64,000 nucleotides of DNA from Holdemania massiliensis (GTDB taxonomy: Bacteria > Bacillota_I > Bacilli_A > Erysipelotrichales > Erysipelotrichaceae): positions 2,480,001 to 2,544,000 of the forward strand of contig NZ_JAKNTK010000001.1 of the NCBI RefSeq assembly GCF_022440805.1, read 5' to 3'. The position numbers and the translations under genes were made by a program. Positions 1 through 9,856 of this stretch are shown here, piece by piece (the stretch's first letter is position 1; every line of letters begins with the position of its first letter). The notes below the pieces were generated by a model. The model had not been told where the DNA came from and did not search any database. It saw only the letters and a list, made by a program, of their open reading frames with translations.

Positions 1-53
1 ACTCCTCCGTTCAAGCTTCTGTCTCAAGCTATTCTGCCGCGTCCACCCAACCT

Positions 54-747
<694 letters not shown>

Positions 748-755
<8 letters not shown>

Positions 756-1944
756 GCTTTCAACCTTAAAACAAAGCATGAAAATGTCATTTCAAAATAT
801 TCTGGGCAATAAAATGCGCTCTTTTCTGACCATGTTAGGAATTATCATCGGCGTCACCGCCGTCATCTCGCTGATCACCATTGTTTCCAGCGTTACCGGC
901 TATATGATGGATTCCTTTTCGAGTATGGGTGCAGGCTCGCTCACAGTCAGCGCCAACGGCACCGCCCTCAAGCAGGGGCTGTCAGAAAATGATCTCGCTG
1001 AAATTCAGGCTTTGAATAATGTTGCCGGCATTTCCCCGACCGTCAGTGTATCGACCCAGGTTGTTCAGGGTACAACGGTCAGCGATGAAGTGACAGTTTC
1101 CGGCAAAAATGAAAAGTATTTCATTCGTAACGATATCGTTACCCTCGGCCGGCCGCTGACAGCGGTGGATATGGAAAACAACATCACTGTGTGTCTGATT
1201 GATCAGGATTGTGCCGAAACCTTCTTTCTTGGCGAAAACCCGATTGGCCAGACACTGAAAATTGGCGGTGTCCAATATCAGGTCATTGGTTTATGTTCTA
1301 AAGATGACAGTTTAATGAGCAGTCTGGGCGGCAGCGGCGGCGATGGAACGATCTATATTCCATATAAAAATGCCCTGGCTTTAAATGGACGCAACAGCGT
1401 CACCAGTCTGGAAGTCTATGTCAGCGATACCACTCGCACCGACGCCTTAGTCAACGATTTGGAAACGCTGCTGGACAACACCTTCAACCATGCCGACAAT
1501 GCCTATTCCGTTATGAATATGGACAGTCTGCTCGACATGATGAATACAATGCAGACGATGATGACCAGCCTGCTTGCCGGCATTGCTTCGATTGCTTTGC
1601 TGGTCGGCGGAATCGGAATTATGAATATGATGCTGGTCAGCGTGACAGAGCGAACGAAAGAAATCGGACTGCGCAAAGCGTTAGGTGCAGAACCGGGCAT
1701 CATCCAGCTTCAGTTTCTGATGGAATCGATTATTCTTTCCGTGATGGGCGGTCTGATCGGCATTGTCTTGGGGGAAGCCATCTCTTACGGCGCAGCTGTC
1801 CTGCTTGGAACCGTCTTTGCGATTAATCTTTCTGCGATCGGCCTGGGTTTCGGCTTCTCTTTAGCTGTCGGTGTGATCTTCGGCTGGGCTCCTGCCCGCA
1901 ACGCCAGTCGGCTGAACCCGATTGATGCCCTCCGCAGTGAATAA
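748..1944 (+). CDS. ABC transporter permease, MacB/FtsX family
   Basis: This is the membrane subunit of the exporter formed with the preceding ATPase. The start at 748 is chosen because AGGAGG lies at 731-736 and the protein then opens with the family-typical 'NKMRSFLTMLGIIIGV' first membrane segment. A large extracellular MacB periplasmic-core-like domain (about residues 45-260) follows, and then three C-terminal TM segments of the FtsX domain. The segment MNMMLVSVTERTKEIGLRKA is the characteristic coupling region of MacB permeases. Length 398 residues, normal. A hairpin terminator follows directly, so the pair ends its transcription unit here. The matching membrane-fusion protein, if present, would lie to the left of the window. 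Confidence 0.92.
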
Positions 1945-1963
1945 ATTCTGTTGGCTCCACTAC

Positions 1964-1990
1964 AAAAGTCCGATTCGGACTTTTTTCTTT
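1964..1990 (+). terminator. Rho-independent terminator after the MacB-type exporter
   Basis: A perfect stem AAAAGTCCG / CGGACTTTT with a 3-nt loop is followed by a T-rich run, 20 bases after the permease stop codon. Confidence 0.85.
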
Positions 1991-2043
1991 TCTTCATAAA
2001 AAAAACAGGACGCAAACAAGGCCTCCTGAATATGATTTGTAAC

Positions 2044-2078
2044 AAAAAGCGCTCACTTTTTATAAGCGGCGCTTTTTT
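2044..2078 (-). terminator. Terminator of parE-parC (possibly bidirectional)
   Basis: Stem AAAAAGCGC / GCGCTTTTT lies 16 bases beyond the parC stop. On the minus strand it ends in a T run; the A/T flanks allow it to work in both directions between the convergent genes. Confidence 0.75.
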
Positions 2079-2093
2079 GTCAGTTTCTGGGAA

Positions 2094-4637
2094 TTATTCT
2101 TCTTCAAACAAACTCATCATTTCGACATCGGAATGAACCTTTTCATCTCCGTCTTCTTCATAGTCTTCAAACGGAATTTCATCTTCACCGACAGGATGAT
2201 CGACGATCCGGACTTCCTCAATGCCTTTGACCAGACCCCAGTCCGGCTTCAATTCCAACGGTGTTGAAAAGGTTGCTTCCCGACTCATCATCGGCACGTC
2301 CTTCGCCTGCAGAATCTGGACCTGCGGATCCATCAGAATCAGGCTGTCATAAGGCTGAACGCATTGGCAGTAAGCGATATGATACGGATTGGTCTTCAGC
2401 CGCTTCACTACAATTTCCCCTTTGACCGGGCGGGCAGTGACGCTGACATCGCTCATTTTCACGCGTTTCATATTGCCTTTATCTGACAGTACCCACAAAC
2501 TCTGACGTTCATCGCCATAGCTGCAGGCCGCGGCCAGACTGTCGTCTTTAGCTAAATTCAAGGCCTTGACCCCCTGCGACTTGGTTCCCGTTGAAGGCAC
2601 AAGATCGGAAGAATAACGGCTGATCCAGCCGCTGCGGCTGATCATGATCAGATCTTCATGCGCATACACAACAAACGCCCGGATCATAGCGTCATCTTTT
2701 TTCAGATTCATCGCCGTCATCATCTTGTTGTTGCGCTGCACCTGCCATTGGCTGACTGGTGTTTTCTTCACCTGACCGCGCCGGCTGACCGTAACGATCC
2801 AAGCATAGCTGCTGAAATTTTTGACAAGAATCGCATTGATGATCTTATCATCCCCATCAATGCTGACATATTTATTCAGATGGGATCCAATGTCTTTCCA
2901 CTTAGCTTCGTCAATCTGATAAACTGGCAAATACGCATAATTGCCCTTGCTTGTAAACAGCAGCAGCGTATCCAGGGTATCGACTTCCAACTGTCCGACT
3001 AGCAGATCGCCCTCTTTCAAACCGGTCATCGCATTGTCGCTGGCGCCATAGGAGCGCAGTGAGACCCGTTTGACATAACCATCGCGGGAAACCGTAACCA
3101 TCACCCGCTCGTTGGGAATCATCGCGGTTTTGTCAATAACGATTTCCTCTACTTCTTCTTGAATCTCGCTGCGGCGCGGATCGGCATATTCCTTTTTGAT
3201 CTCCTTCAGTTCCTTGATCAAAACGCTTTTCAGCACCGTTTCACTTTCCAGAATCGTCTTGAGCATTTCCATCTCATTGACCAGCTGCGCAAATTCCTCA
3301 CGCAATGCGACGATATCGGTCGATGTCAACCGGTACAGCCGCAACGTGACGATGGCTTCCGCCTGGGTTTCACTGAACTGAAAGGAATCCATCAGGTTGC
3401 GCTTGGCATCACCTTTATCCTTGGACTGACGAATGACAGCGATCACCTCATCCATGATCGATACGGCCTTCATCAAGCCTTCCAGAATATGGCAGCGTTC
3501 CTCCATCTTGTTATAAAGATAACGGCTGCGGCGCAGTACGACTTCCTCGCGGTGAGCAATAAAGGCGTCGAGCATTCCGATTAAGCCCATCTGTACCGGA
3601 CGCTTATTGACGATGGAAACCATATTGTAGCTGTAATAGATCTGCAAGTCAGTGTTCTTATAGAAATAATTCAGAATGATGTTGGGATCGACATCCTTTT
3701 TGACATCGATCACAATGCGCAGACCCGTGCGGTCTGTTTCATCCCGGATATCCATGATTCCCTCAATTTCCCGTGACAGCCGGATGTCATCCATTTTTCG
3801 AACCATGGAGGATTTAATGACTTCATACGGAATCTCGCGGATCACGATTTGATTGCAGGTCTTGCCGGATACGATTTCGGTTCGAGCACGGATGACAATC
3901 CGGCCTTTTCCGGTGGTAAAGGCATCGACAATGCCCTTTTTGCCCATCACAATGCCGCCGGTTGGAAAGTCCGGCCCCGGCATAATTTCCATCAGCTCCT
4001 CCAGCGTGCACTTCGGCCGCTGCATGCGCAGAATAGCCGCATCAATGACCTCGCTCAGATTATGCGGCGGAATGTTGGTCGCATAGCCGGCCGCAATTCC
4101 CGTCGCGCCATTGACCAACAAGACCGGAAACCGTGCCGGAAGCACCGTTGGTTCATTTTCCGTATCGTCAAAGTTCGGAGCGAACAGGACGGTATCCTTA
4201 TCAATATCCTCAAGCAGCGTCCCGGCAATCTTCGCCAGCCGGGCTTCCGTATAACGCATCGCCGCCGCCGGATCATCATCGATCGATCCGTTGTTGCCGT
4301 GCATATCGATCAGCGGCATTCGGATTTTCCAGTCCTGCGACATCCGCACCATCGCATCATAAACCGACGTATCACCATGCGGATGATAGTTACCAATGAC
4401 CAAACCTACGGTTTTCGCTGATTTGCGGTGCTGATGATCAAACGTATTGCCATCATGATACATCGCATACAAAATCCGCCGCTGAACCGGCTTGAGTCCG
4501 TCACGCGCATCCGGCAGCGCTCGTTCCTGAATAATATATTTTGAATAGCGGCCAAACCGCTCGCCCATGATTTCCTCTAAGGGAGAAATCACCAGACTGG
4601 GTTCTTTAGCCGGAGCTTTATTTTCTTTCTTCTTCAT
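2094..4637 (-). CDS. parC: DNA topoisomerase IV subunit A
   Basis: This is the DNA-cleaving subunit of topoisomerase IV, which decatenates daughter chromosomes with ParE. The N-terminal breakage-reunion domain is complete: 'ALPDARDGLKPVQRRILY', the HPHGDTSVYDAM quinolone-pocket segment and the catalytic Tyr in 'AAAMRYTEARL'. A C-terminal beta-pinwheel with degenerate repeats and a short acidic tail follows. At 847 residues it is typical of ParC. The start overlaps the parE stop by four bases (ATGA), so translation is coupled. In the quinolone pocket the second Ser is kept and an Asp sits where many Firmicutes have Glu. GyrA is the alternative, but pairing with a ParE-type partner supports ParC. 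Confidence 0.95.
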   Translation of the reverse strand: MKKKENKAPAKEPSLVISPLEEIMGERFGRYSKYIIQERALPDARDGLKPVQRRILYAMYHDGNTFDHQHRKSAKTVGLVIGNYHPHGDTSVYDAMVRMSQDWKIRMPLIDMHGNNGSIDDDPAAAMRYTEARLAKIAGTLLEDIDKDTVLFAPNFDDTENEPTVLPARFPVLLVNGATGIAAGYATNIPPHNLSEVIDAAILRMQRPKCTLEELMEIMPGPDFPTGGIVMGKKGIVDAFTTGKGRIVIRARTEIVSGKTCNQIVIREIPYEVIKSSMVRKMDDIRLSREIEGIMDIRDETDRTGLRIVIDVKKDVDPNIILNYFYKNTDLQIYYSYNMVSIVNKRPVQMGLIGMLDAFIAHREEVVLRRSRYLYNKMEERCHILEGLMKAVSIMDEVIAVIRQSKDKGDAKRNLMDSFQFSETQAEAIVTLRLYRLTSTDIVALREEFAQLVNEMEMLKTILESETVLKSVLIKELKEIKKEYADPRRSEIQEEVEEIVIDKTAMIPNERVMVTVSRDGYVKRVSLRSYGASDNAMTGLKEGDLLVGQLEVDTLDTLLLFTSKGNYAYLPVYQIDEAKWKDIGSHLNKYVSIDGDDKIINAILVKNFSSYAWIVTVSRRGQVKKTPVSQWQVQRNNKMMTAMNLKKDDAMIRAFVVYAHEDLIMISRSGWISRYSSDLVPSTGTKSQGVKALNLAKDDSLAAACSYGDERQSLWVLSDKGNMKRVKMSDVSVTARPVKGEIVVKRLKTNPYHIAYCQCVQPYDSLILMDPQVQILQAKDVPMMSREATFSTPLELKPDWGLVKGIEEVRIVDHPVGEDEIPFEDYEEDGDEKVHSDVEMMSLFEEE

Positions 4638-6556
4638 CCTTGATCCACCTTAAATGTATCTTCGAGAGTAAACGCGACATTTTGTTCAATCCAGGTACGG
4701 CGCAGATTGGCTTTATCGCCCATCAAAATCGAAACATTGCGTTCGGCCTGTACGGCATCCTCAATCGAAACCTGAATCAGCGTCCGCGTTTCCGGATCCA
4801 TCGTCGTTTCCCATAACTGGGACGCATTCATTTCACCCAAACCTTTATACCGCTGAATTTCAACCTTGCCCCACTGCTGCTTGACTTCATCGAGTTCCTC
4901 ATCGGTATACGCATAGCGCAGCTGTTTACCCTTTGTCACTTTATAAAGCGGCGGCAAAGCGATGTAAACCATGCCGTGCTCGATCAGCGGCCGCATATAA
5001 CGGTAAAAGAACGTCAGCAGCAAAACCTGAATGTGCGCTCCGTCGGTGTCGGCATCGGTCATAATAATAATTTTTTTGTAGTTGCTGTCGGAGTAATCAA
5101 AACCGGAGCCGATGCCTGCCCCCAGGGCATGAACAATCGTATTCAGTTCCTCATTCTTTTCAATTTCCGACAACCCAGCTTTTTCAGTATTTAACACCTT
5201 GCCCCGCAGCGGCAGAATGGCCTGATACTTGGAATCCCGGCCTTGTTTGGCGGAACCGCCGGCCGAATCCCCTTCCACCAAAAACAATTCTTTGCGGCTG
5301 GCATCTTTGGACTGCGCCGGTGCCAGCTTGCCGGAAAGCACCTTTTCACTCTTGCCGGCCTTCTTGCCCTTGCGTGCTTCTTCCCGCGCTTTCCGGGCCG
5401 CTTCCCGAGCCTGTGAGGCTTTCTGCATCTTTTTGATCAGCATCGTGGACAGCTCTTTGTTTTCTTCCAGATAAAAGCTCAGCTTTTCACCGACAATGCT
5501 TTCCACCGCACTTTTGGCTTCCGCCGTGCCCAGCTTGCCCTTCGTCTGCCCTTCAAACTGAAGCAGATTCTCCGGTATGGAGACCGATACGATCGAAGTC
5601 AGCCCTTCCCGGACATCACTGCCTTCAAAGTTTTTATCCTTTTCCTTTAATAAACCCAGCTTGCGGGCGTAATCGTTAAACGCCTTGGTAAACGCTGTCC
5701 GAAAGCCCATTTCATGCGTTCCGCCATCCTTGGTACGGACAAGATTGACAAACGAAACCATACTTTCCTGATAATCGTCAGTATACTGGAAGGCGCATTG
5801 AACTTCAATATCATTGGCTGCCCCGGTAAAGACCACCGGATCATGCAGCACAGTACGGTCTTCGTGCAGATATTCCAAAAAGGCCTTTAAGCCGTCTTCA
5901 TAATGGAATGTCTCAGTTTTGCCGACCCGTTCATCCTTGACAACCATGGTGATGTTCTTTAACAGGAAAGCATTTTCCCTGGCCCGTTCGCAGATCAGCC
6001 CGGCATTGAATTCAATCGTTGAAAAAATCCGTTTATCCGGCATGAATCGTATCTTACTTCCGGTCCGTGTACTTTTGCCCAGCTTTTCCAGCTTGCCAAT
6101 CTTCTTGCCCCCGTCTTCAAAACGCATTGAAACCATCTGTCCATCCTGACAGACCGTGACCTCTACCCATTCACTGAGGGCGTTAACCACCGAGGCCCCG
6201 ACCCCATGCAGGCCTCCGGACGTTTTATAACCGCCTTCAGAAGAGAACTTGCCGCCGGCATGCAGCACTGTAAAAATAACCTGAATCGTGGGAACACCGC
6301 TGGCGTGCATGCCGATCGGCATACCACGCCCCTCATCCTCAACGCAGACCGCGCCACATTTTTCCAGCGTGATCGTTATTTTTTTACCGAACCCGTTCAA
6401 TGCTTCATCGATTGCATTATCGACAGTCTCCCAGACCAAATGATGCAGACCACGGGCATCCGTCGATCCGATATACATCCCCGGACGTTTTCTGACCGCT
6501 TCTAATCCTTCCAGAATCTGGATTGAATTTTCATCGTATTTCTGTGTTTTTGCCAT
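4634..6556 (-). CDS. parE: DNA topoisomerase IV subunit B
   Basis: This is the ATPase subunit of topoisomerase IV. The GHKL ATPase domain is visible from the N-terminus (VRKRPGMYIGS, ETVDNAIDEAL, EDEGRGMP, TSGGLHGVGASVVNAL), followed by the transducer domain and the TOPRIM domain (LFLVEGDSAGGSAKQGRD, and 'TDADTDGAHI' for metal binding). Length 640 residues. A Lys/Ala-rich insertion (about residues 385-410) just before TOPRIM is longer than in many ParE proteins. It is the first gene of a two-gene operon with parC. A TATAAT-like -10 at 6672-6677 on this strand lies about 115 bases upstream. Confidence 0.95.
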   Translation of the reverse strand: MAKTQKYDENSIQILEGLEAVRKRPGMYIGSTDARGLHHLVWETVDNAIDEALNGFGKKITITLEKCGAVCVEDEGRGMPIGMHASGVPTIQVIFTVLHAGGKFSSEGGYKTSGGLHGVGASVVNALSEWVEVTVCQDGQMVSMRFEDGGKKIGKLEKLGKSTRTGSKIRFMPDKRIFSTIEFNAGLICERARENAFLLKNITMVVKDERVGKTETFHYEDGLKAFLEYLHEDRTVLHDPVVFTGAANDIEVQCAFQYTDDYQESMVSFVNLVRTKDGGTHEMGFRTAFTKAFNDYARKLGLLKEKDKNFEGSDVREGLTSIVSVSIPENLLQFEGQTKGKLGTAEAKSAVESIVGEKLSFYLEENKELSTMLIKKMQKASQAREAARKAREEARKGKKAGKSEKVLSGKLAPAQSKDASRKELFLVEGDSAGGSAKQGRDSKYQAILPLRGKVLNTEKAGLSEIEKNEELNTIVHALGAGIGSGFDYSDSNYKKIIIMTDADTDGAHIQVLLLTFFYRYMRPLIEHGMVYIALPPLYKVTKGKQLRYAYTDEELDEVKQQWGKVEIQRYKGLGEMNASQLWETTMDPETRTLIQVSIEDAVQAERNVSILMGDKANLRRTWIEQNVAFTLEDTFKVDQG

Positions 6557-6671
6557 TAACTATTACGATTAGAGAAGAAAAAAATCCTACTCTTTCTCCT
6601 TTCCGTTTCAGCTCGATTTTCCTGCTCTTAGCCTTTCCCCGCTTCCTTCATTCCAATCTGCCATAGATTAG

Positions 6672-6700
6672 ATTATACACAAAAACGGCTTAAAATAAAA
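6672..6700 (-). promoter_or_regulatory. Probable parE-parC promoter
   Basis: The minus strand reads TATAAT at 6677-6672, preceded at about 17 bases by a T-rich weak -35 (TTTTAT-like). It is the only clear -10 upstream of parE. Confidence 0.5.
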
Positions 6701-6701
6701 G

Positions 6702-6729
6702 TTTACGTGCTCTGTTTTTATGATAAAAT
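6702..6729 (+). promoter_or_regulatory. Probable plsY promoter
   Basis: TTTACG (6702-6707), a 16-base spacer and TAAAAT (6724-6729), 24 bases before the plsY start. It is divergent from the parE promoter. Confidence 0.6.
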
Positions 6730-6752
6730 AGGAGCGAAGGAGTGAAGAGGAA

Positions 6753-7358
6753 ATGATTAAAATTCTTTTTGCGATGGTCCTGGGTTATCTTTTCGGATCA
6801 ATCCCCTGGGCATTAGTCATCGGCAAAGTCTTCTATAAAACGGATGTTCGCAACTACGGTTCCGGAAATCTGGGCGGCACCAATGCCGGACGGGTGTTAG
6901 GAAAAAAAGCTGGCGTTACCGTAATTATTCTGGACGGCCTGAAAGCTTTCTTTGTTGTCTGGCTGTGCGTCTTGTTTGTTCCGGAAGCGGCGGTTTACGC
7001 TGGCATGTGCTGCTGCGCCGGGCATTGCTTCCCGATTTTCGCCAAGTTCAAGGGCGGTAAAGCGGTTGCGACAACCTTTGGTTATCTGTTGGCAGCTGGT
7101 TTATTTGTAACGCATGAACCAATTCAGATGTTTGTCATTCCATTTGTCATCTTTATGATTACTCTGAAAATCTGGAAAATGGTATCCCTGTCTTCCATCA
7201 TCGGGATTGCCAGTGCGGCATTGATAACAACCCTAACTCAATCCAATTTCATGATTACAGCTTCAATTTGGATTCTCTGGGCCTTTGTCACTTACCGCCA
7301 TAAAACCAATATTGAACGCATTCGCAGTCACGAAGAAAAGAAAATTTCATGGATGTAA
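6753..7358 (+). CDS. plsY: Acyl-phosphate:glycerol-3-phosphate acyltransferase
   Basis: PlsY transfers the acyl group of acyl-phosphate to glycerol-3-phosphate, giving lysophosphatidate, the first committed step of phospholipid synthesis at the membrane. The three conserved loops are present: 'GSIPWALVIGK', the motif 'YGSGNLGGTNAGRVLG' and 'HCFPIFAKFKGGKAVAT'. Five or six hydrophobic segments span the 201 residues, which is standard for the family. The start ATG has GAAGAGG just upstream. It is transcribed alone, divergent from parE and closed by its own terminator. The adjacency of plsY to parEC is common in Firmicutes. Confidence 0.96.
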   Translation: MIKILFAMVLGYLFGSIPWALVIGKVFYKTDVRNYGSGNLGGTNAGRVLGKKAGVTVIILDGLKAFFVVWLCVLFVPEAAVYAGMCCCAGHCFPIFAKFKGGKAVATTFGYLLAAGLFVTHEPIQMFVIPFVIFMITLKIWKMVSLSSIIGIASAALITTLTQSNFMITASIWILWAFVTYRHKTNIERIRSHEEKKISWM

Positions 7359-7389
7359 AAAAACTCGTTATCATCAGCGAGTTTTTTTA
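7357..7389 (+). terminator. Terminator of plsY
   Basis: Stem AAAAACTCG / CGAGTTTTT begins at the plsY stop codon and ends in seven T residues. Confidence 0.85.
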
Positions 7390-7411
7390 TACGTTTTTCA
7401 TATTTCGGAAT

Positions 7412-8497
7412 TCACCGTTCTCTTACCGTATTATGTCCTGTCAAAATTTCAACTGCGATTTCCTGATCAGAGTAATCAGGATATTTGTGTTTTATCTCTG
7501 AAATTCGCTGAATATAACCCTCCTCTTCCATCAGATCCTCTGCAATTTCTGCAATCGTTAATCCTTTTTCTAATTTTTTCAGAGTTAGCCTGATCAGTTT
7601 AAGAAGTGCGCCTTGCGCCAGGCCCTGCTCCATCCCTTGCTCTATCCCTTGCTCTATCCCTTGCTCTATCCCTTGTTTTAGTCCTTTTTTCAAACCTTTC
7701 TCTAATCCTCGCCGCAGTCCCTTTTCCATAGCCCGCTCTCTTGCGCGCCGAATCTCTCCGTTGCGTACCATTGCCCGATCTAACCGATCCGTTTCGTTCA
7801 TGTATTCAATCATATCCATTGGAATTTCCTGCATTTTTTTCACCGCCTTTCTGCAGCCTTCATTCACTGACATGATCTGTTCAATCCACTTTTCCTTATC
7901 GGGGTCACCCGCAAATTTAAACACAATTCGCCAATGATCTAAAGCCGATAAGCGATCAAGTGGTTTTCGTAATAGACGTCCTGCCGTCCCTACCTCAATA
8001 ATACTCACTTGAATATGTTTTGTCAAGCTCATTCCTGTCTTTTCCCCTACAAGATAGAAGAGTTCATCACTGATCTCCTCTTCCTTTTTTCCTTTAAGTA
8101 AAGAAAAATTCGTGACCATGATGACCCGTACCGGCTTTAACTCACGATAACCTTTTCCCTTTGTAGCCTGACTGGAAAGCAGCCGGGATAAGTAAAATAC
8201 AATCCGAATTTCTTGATCTTCTAAATTTCCTTCTTGTTGAATTTCCAAATCAAAGTAAATTTCTTCATTGATAATTCCCCGAATATCATAACGGATTGCT
8301 TTAGAATCCGGATGCTCAACGCGTTCCTCGTTGGGAAAGAGTCTAACTTTTTTAAAGCTGGGATCAACTGCCATTAAAAAGCTAACAAGAATAGATGGAT
8401 CTTCCAGATCATAAAATACATATTTAAAAACCCAATCCATCATTAACGAAATGCGTTTACGCTTGTTTTTCTTACGCTCAAGCAGATTTGTGGACAT
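7412..8497 (-). CDS. PD-(D/E)XK nuclease-family protein (Rpn/transposase-like), copy 1
   Basis: A 361-residue member of the large group annotated as PD-(D/E)XK nuclease family transposases or Rpn recombination-promoting nucleases. The putative nuclease core is in the N-terminal half: an Asp in 'RYDIRGII', then 'YFDLEIQQE', which fits the D-x(n)-ExQ catalytic pattern. The C-terminus (about residues 245-300) is a run of Gly-rich charged repeats (EKGL, KKGL, EQGI), encoded by a 12-bp tandem DNA repeat, then a short helical tail. Start ATG8497 follows GAGGTGGAGCA. The 5' leader is shared with the second copy at 58298. No IS-type terminal repeats were found around it. DNA cleavage is inferred from the motif only. 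Confidence 0.8.
   Translation of the reverse strand: MSTNLLERKKNKRKRISLMMDWVFKYVFYDLEDPSILVSFLMAVDPSFKKVRLFPNEERVEHPDSKAIRYDIRGIINEEIYFDLEIQQEGNLEDQEIRIVFYLSRLLSSQATKGKGYRELKPVRVIMVTNFSLLKGKKEEEISDELFYLVGEKTGMSLTKHIQVSIIEVGTAGRLLRKPLDRLSALDHWRIVFKFAGDPDKEKWIEQIMSVNEGCRKAVKKMQEIPMDMIEYMNETDRLDRAMVRNGEIRRARERAMEKGLRRGLEKGLKKGLKQGIEQGIEQGIEQGMEQGLAQGALLKLIRLTLKKLEKGLTIAEIAEDLMEEEGYIQRISEIKHKYPDYSDQEIAVEILTGHNTVRER
7619..7690 (-). repeat. 12-bp tandem repeat inside the Rpn-like gene
   Basis: The unit CCCTTGCTCTAT (plus strand) occurs in three perfect copies with degenerate copies on each side. It encodes the repeated 'EQGI' tetrapeptide, so copy-number slippage would keep the frame. Confidence 0.9.
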
Positions 8498-8518
8498 TGC
8501 TCCACCTCCTCTACTTTT

Positions 8519-8551
8519 AATATTGCGGTTTTTTCAAAAAAGCCCCGCTAA
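8519..8551 (-). promoter_or_regulatory. Conserved hairpin leader of the Rpn-like gene, copy 1
   Basis: On the minus strand, GCGGGGC, T-run, G, A-run, CCGC, then AATATTA, about 20-50 bases before the start codon. It can fold into a hairpin closed by GCGG/CCGC. The same string, slightly diverged, precedes the second Rpn-like gene at 58245-58275. It is probably a 5' UTR element; its function is unknown. Confidence 0.55.
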
Positions 8552-8745
8552 TTTTTGGAAATTTTGAACAAAAAACGACATAAATCAAGAAATCAATGTA
8601 ACTATTTTCATTTTATTCATTTATTCAATAAAAAATGAACGCCCTGTTGTTTAAACATCTTTTAAACAAATTTCTATCAATTACGGACAAAGAAATTTCC
8701 AGTCGTTTTAGACATGAGATGATAAACAACACGAAAAAGCAGAGC

Positions 8746-9321
8746 TCAATCCTCTGCCTTTTCGTGCCAATAATAATAAGAATCTGAATTATATTCTTCT
8801 AATTCATTAATCCTCATTTCTTCTAAAACAACATAAGCTTTTCTATCCTTTAAAATCAAATAAAAATCAACACTTTCGGATATAGGAGAATTTTTAGATA
8901 GCATTGTCGGCATAAACTCTCCCTTAGCGCTGTATATATTTTCAGAAAGTACAGTCAACGTTCCTTCATAAATCGATCGGTGCAGTTTAATATAAGCTTC
9001 ATCATCTTGTTCGGTAATGATATCAAGATCAAGCCCAATTCCGCAGTCTGCTACCCAGCGTATATTCTTCGAAACCAAGTTAATGACGATATCCGTAGGA
9101 TAAAACAAATACTTTTCTTTAATTTGATCTTTGATTGCCAATGTTTCCGGAATCAAGCCACCATAATCTCTTTCCGATGTGTCTTCCTCAATGTTTTGAG
9201 TTGGCGACGATTCAACCGTTACGGTTGGTGCTAAAGAAGATATATCTTCACTCTCTTTGGCCGAACATCCGCCTAATAAAAACAGAGTTAAACAAAGTAT
9301 TAAAATTTTTTTCATTTTCAT
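8746..9321 (-). CDS. Putative lipoprotein of unknown function
   Basis: A 191-residue protein with a type II signal peptide: a positively charged start, a hydrophobic core and the lipobox LLGGC near residue 19, predicting a lipid-anchored extracellular protein. The rest is acidic and has a Ser/Thr/Glu linker before a mixed alpha/beta region. I do not recognise a family. It follows the gene at 9337-9750 by 15 bases on the same strand, so the two lipoproteins are probably one operon. Two in-frame ATGs (9321 and 9315) are possible starts. The AT content is above that of the flanking housekeeping genes. Confidence 0.75.
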   Translation of the reverse strand: MKMKKILILCLTLFLLGGCSAKESEDISSLAPTVTVESSPTQNIEEDTSERDYGGLIPETLAIKDQIKEKYLFYPTDIVINLVSKNIRWVADCGIGLDLDIITEQDDEAYIKLHRSIYEGTLTVLSENIYSAKGEFMPTMLSKNSPISESVDFYLILKDRKAYVVLEEMRINELEEYNSDSYYYWHEKAED

Positions 9322-9336
9322 TTCAGGACTTTTAGC

Positions 9337-9750
9337 CTAATTCGCTCCCAGCTGTTCGTTTAAAGCTTGAAGTATATCCTGGTTTTCACCATAATAAATA
9401 ATCATCAGCTGATCATAATAATAAATATGATAATCCGTATCCAATATTCTTTCTTCACGGGCCTCAGCCTGACCTTCAATAATATATAAGGTAGAATCTG
9501 AAATCGAGAGCGAACCTAGCTGATCCGCATCTATGGTTTCGACATTCAGCATTTCATAAAAACTATATGACTTAAAACGATCCAGCAAACTGCTGATCGA
9601 AATCGGAAATCCATCATTATTAATACTGATTTCGGTTTCCTGCTTTACCGTATAATCAGAAGCCAAGGCAACATTCTTAGGCTGACTGCCGCATCCTGCA
9701 TTCAATATAAACATGCAGAAAAACAAGAAAGGCAAAACTGACCTTTTCAT
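9337..9750 (-). CDS. Small putative lipoprotein
   Basis: A 137-residue protein with a signal peptide and lipobox LNAGC at about residues 16-20, so a predicted surface lipoprotein. The mature part is short and Tyr/Asp-rich; no family recognised. The start ATG9750 has a strong AGGAGG site 8 bases upstream, and a TATAAT -10 lies on the minus strand near 9779-9774 with no convincing -35. It is the first gene of a probable two-lipoprotein operon with 8746-9321. The two proteins do not look like paralogues. Confidence 0.72.
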   Translation of the reverse strand: MKRSVLPFLFFCMFILNAGCGSQPKNVALASDYTVKQETEISINNDGFPISISSLLDRFKSYSFYEMLNVETIDADQLGSLSISDSTLYIIEGQAEAREERILDTDYHIYYYDQLMIIYYGENQDILQALNEQLGAN

Positions 9751-9856
9751 AGACAGAACCTCCTACCACTCTGATTATACCGATCCCAGATGTAAATAGA
9801 TAGAGGGTTAAGGAATGCTTCATGTCAATTTAAGAAAGGCGTAATAAATTATTCAA

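Noticed and set aside
3849..4421. Long plus-strand frames opposite parC and similar ones opposite carB and the NRPS
   Set aside because: These are shadows of strongly conserved genes on the other strand, with no signals of their own.
7619..7690. Tandem repeat considered as a CRISPR array
   Set aside because: Units are 12 bp, directly adjacent, without spacers, and lie in frame within a coding sequence.
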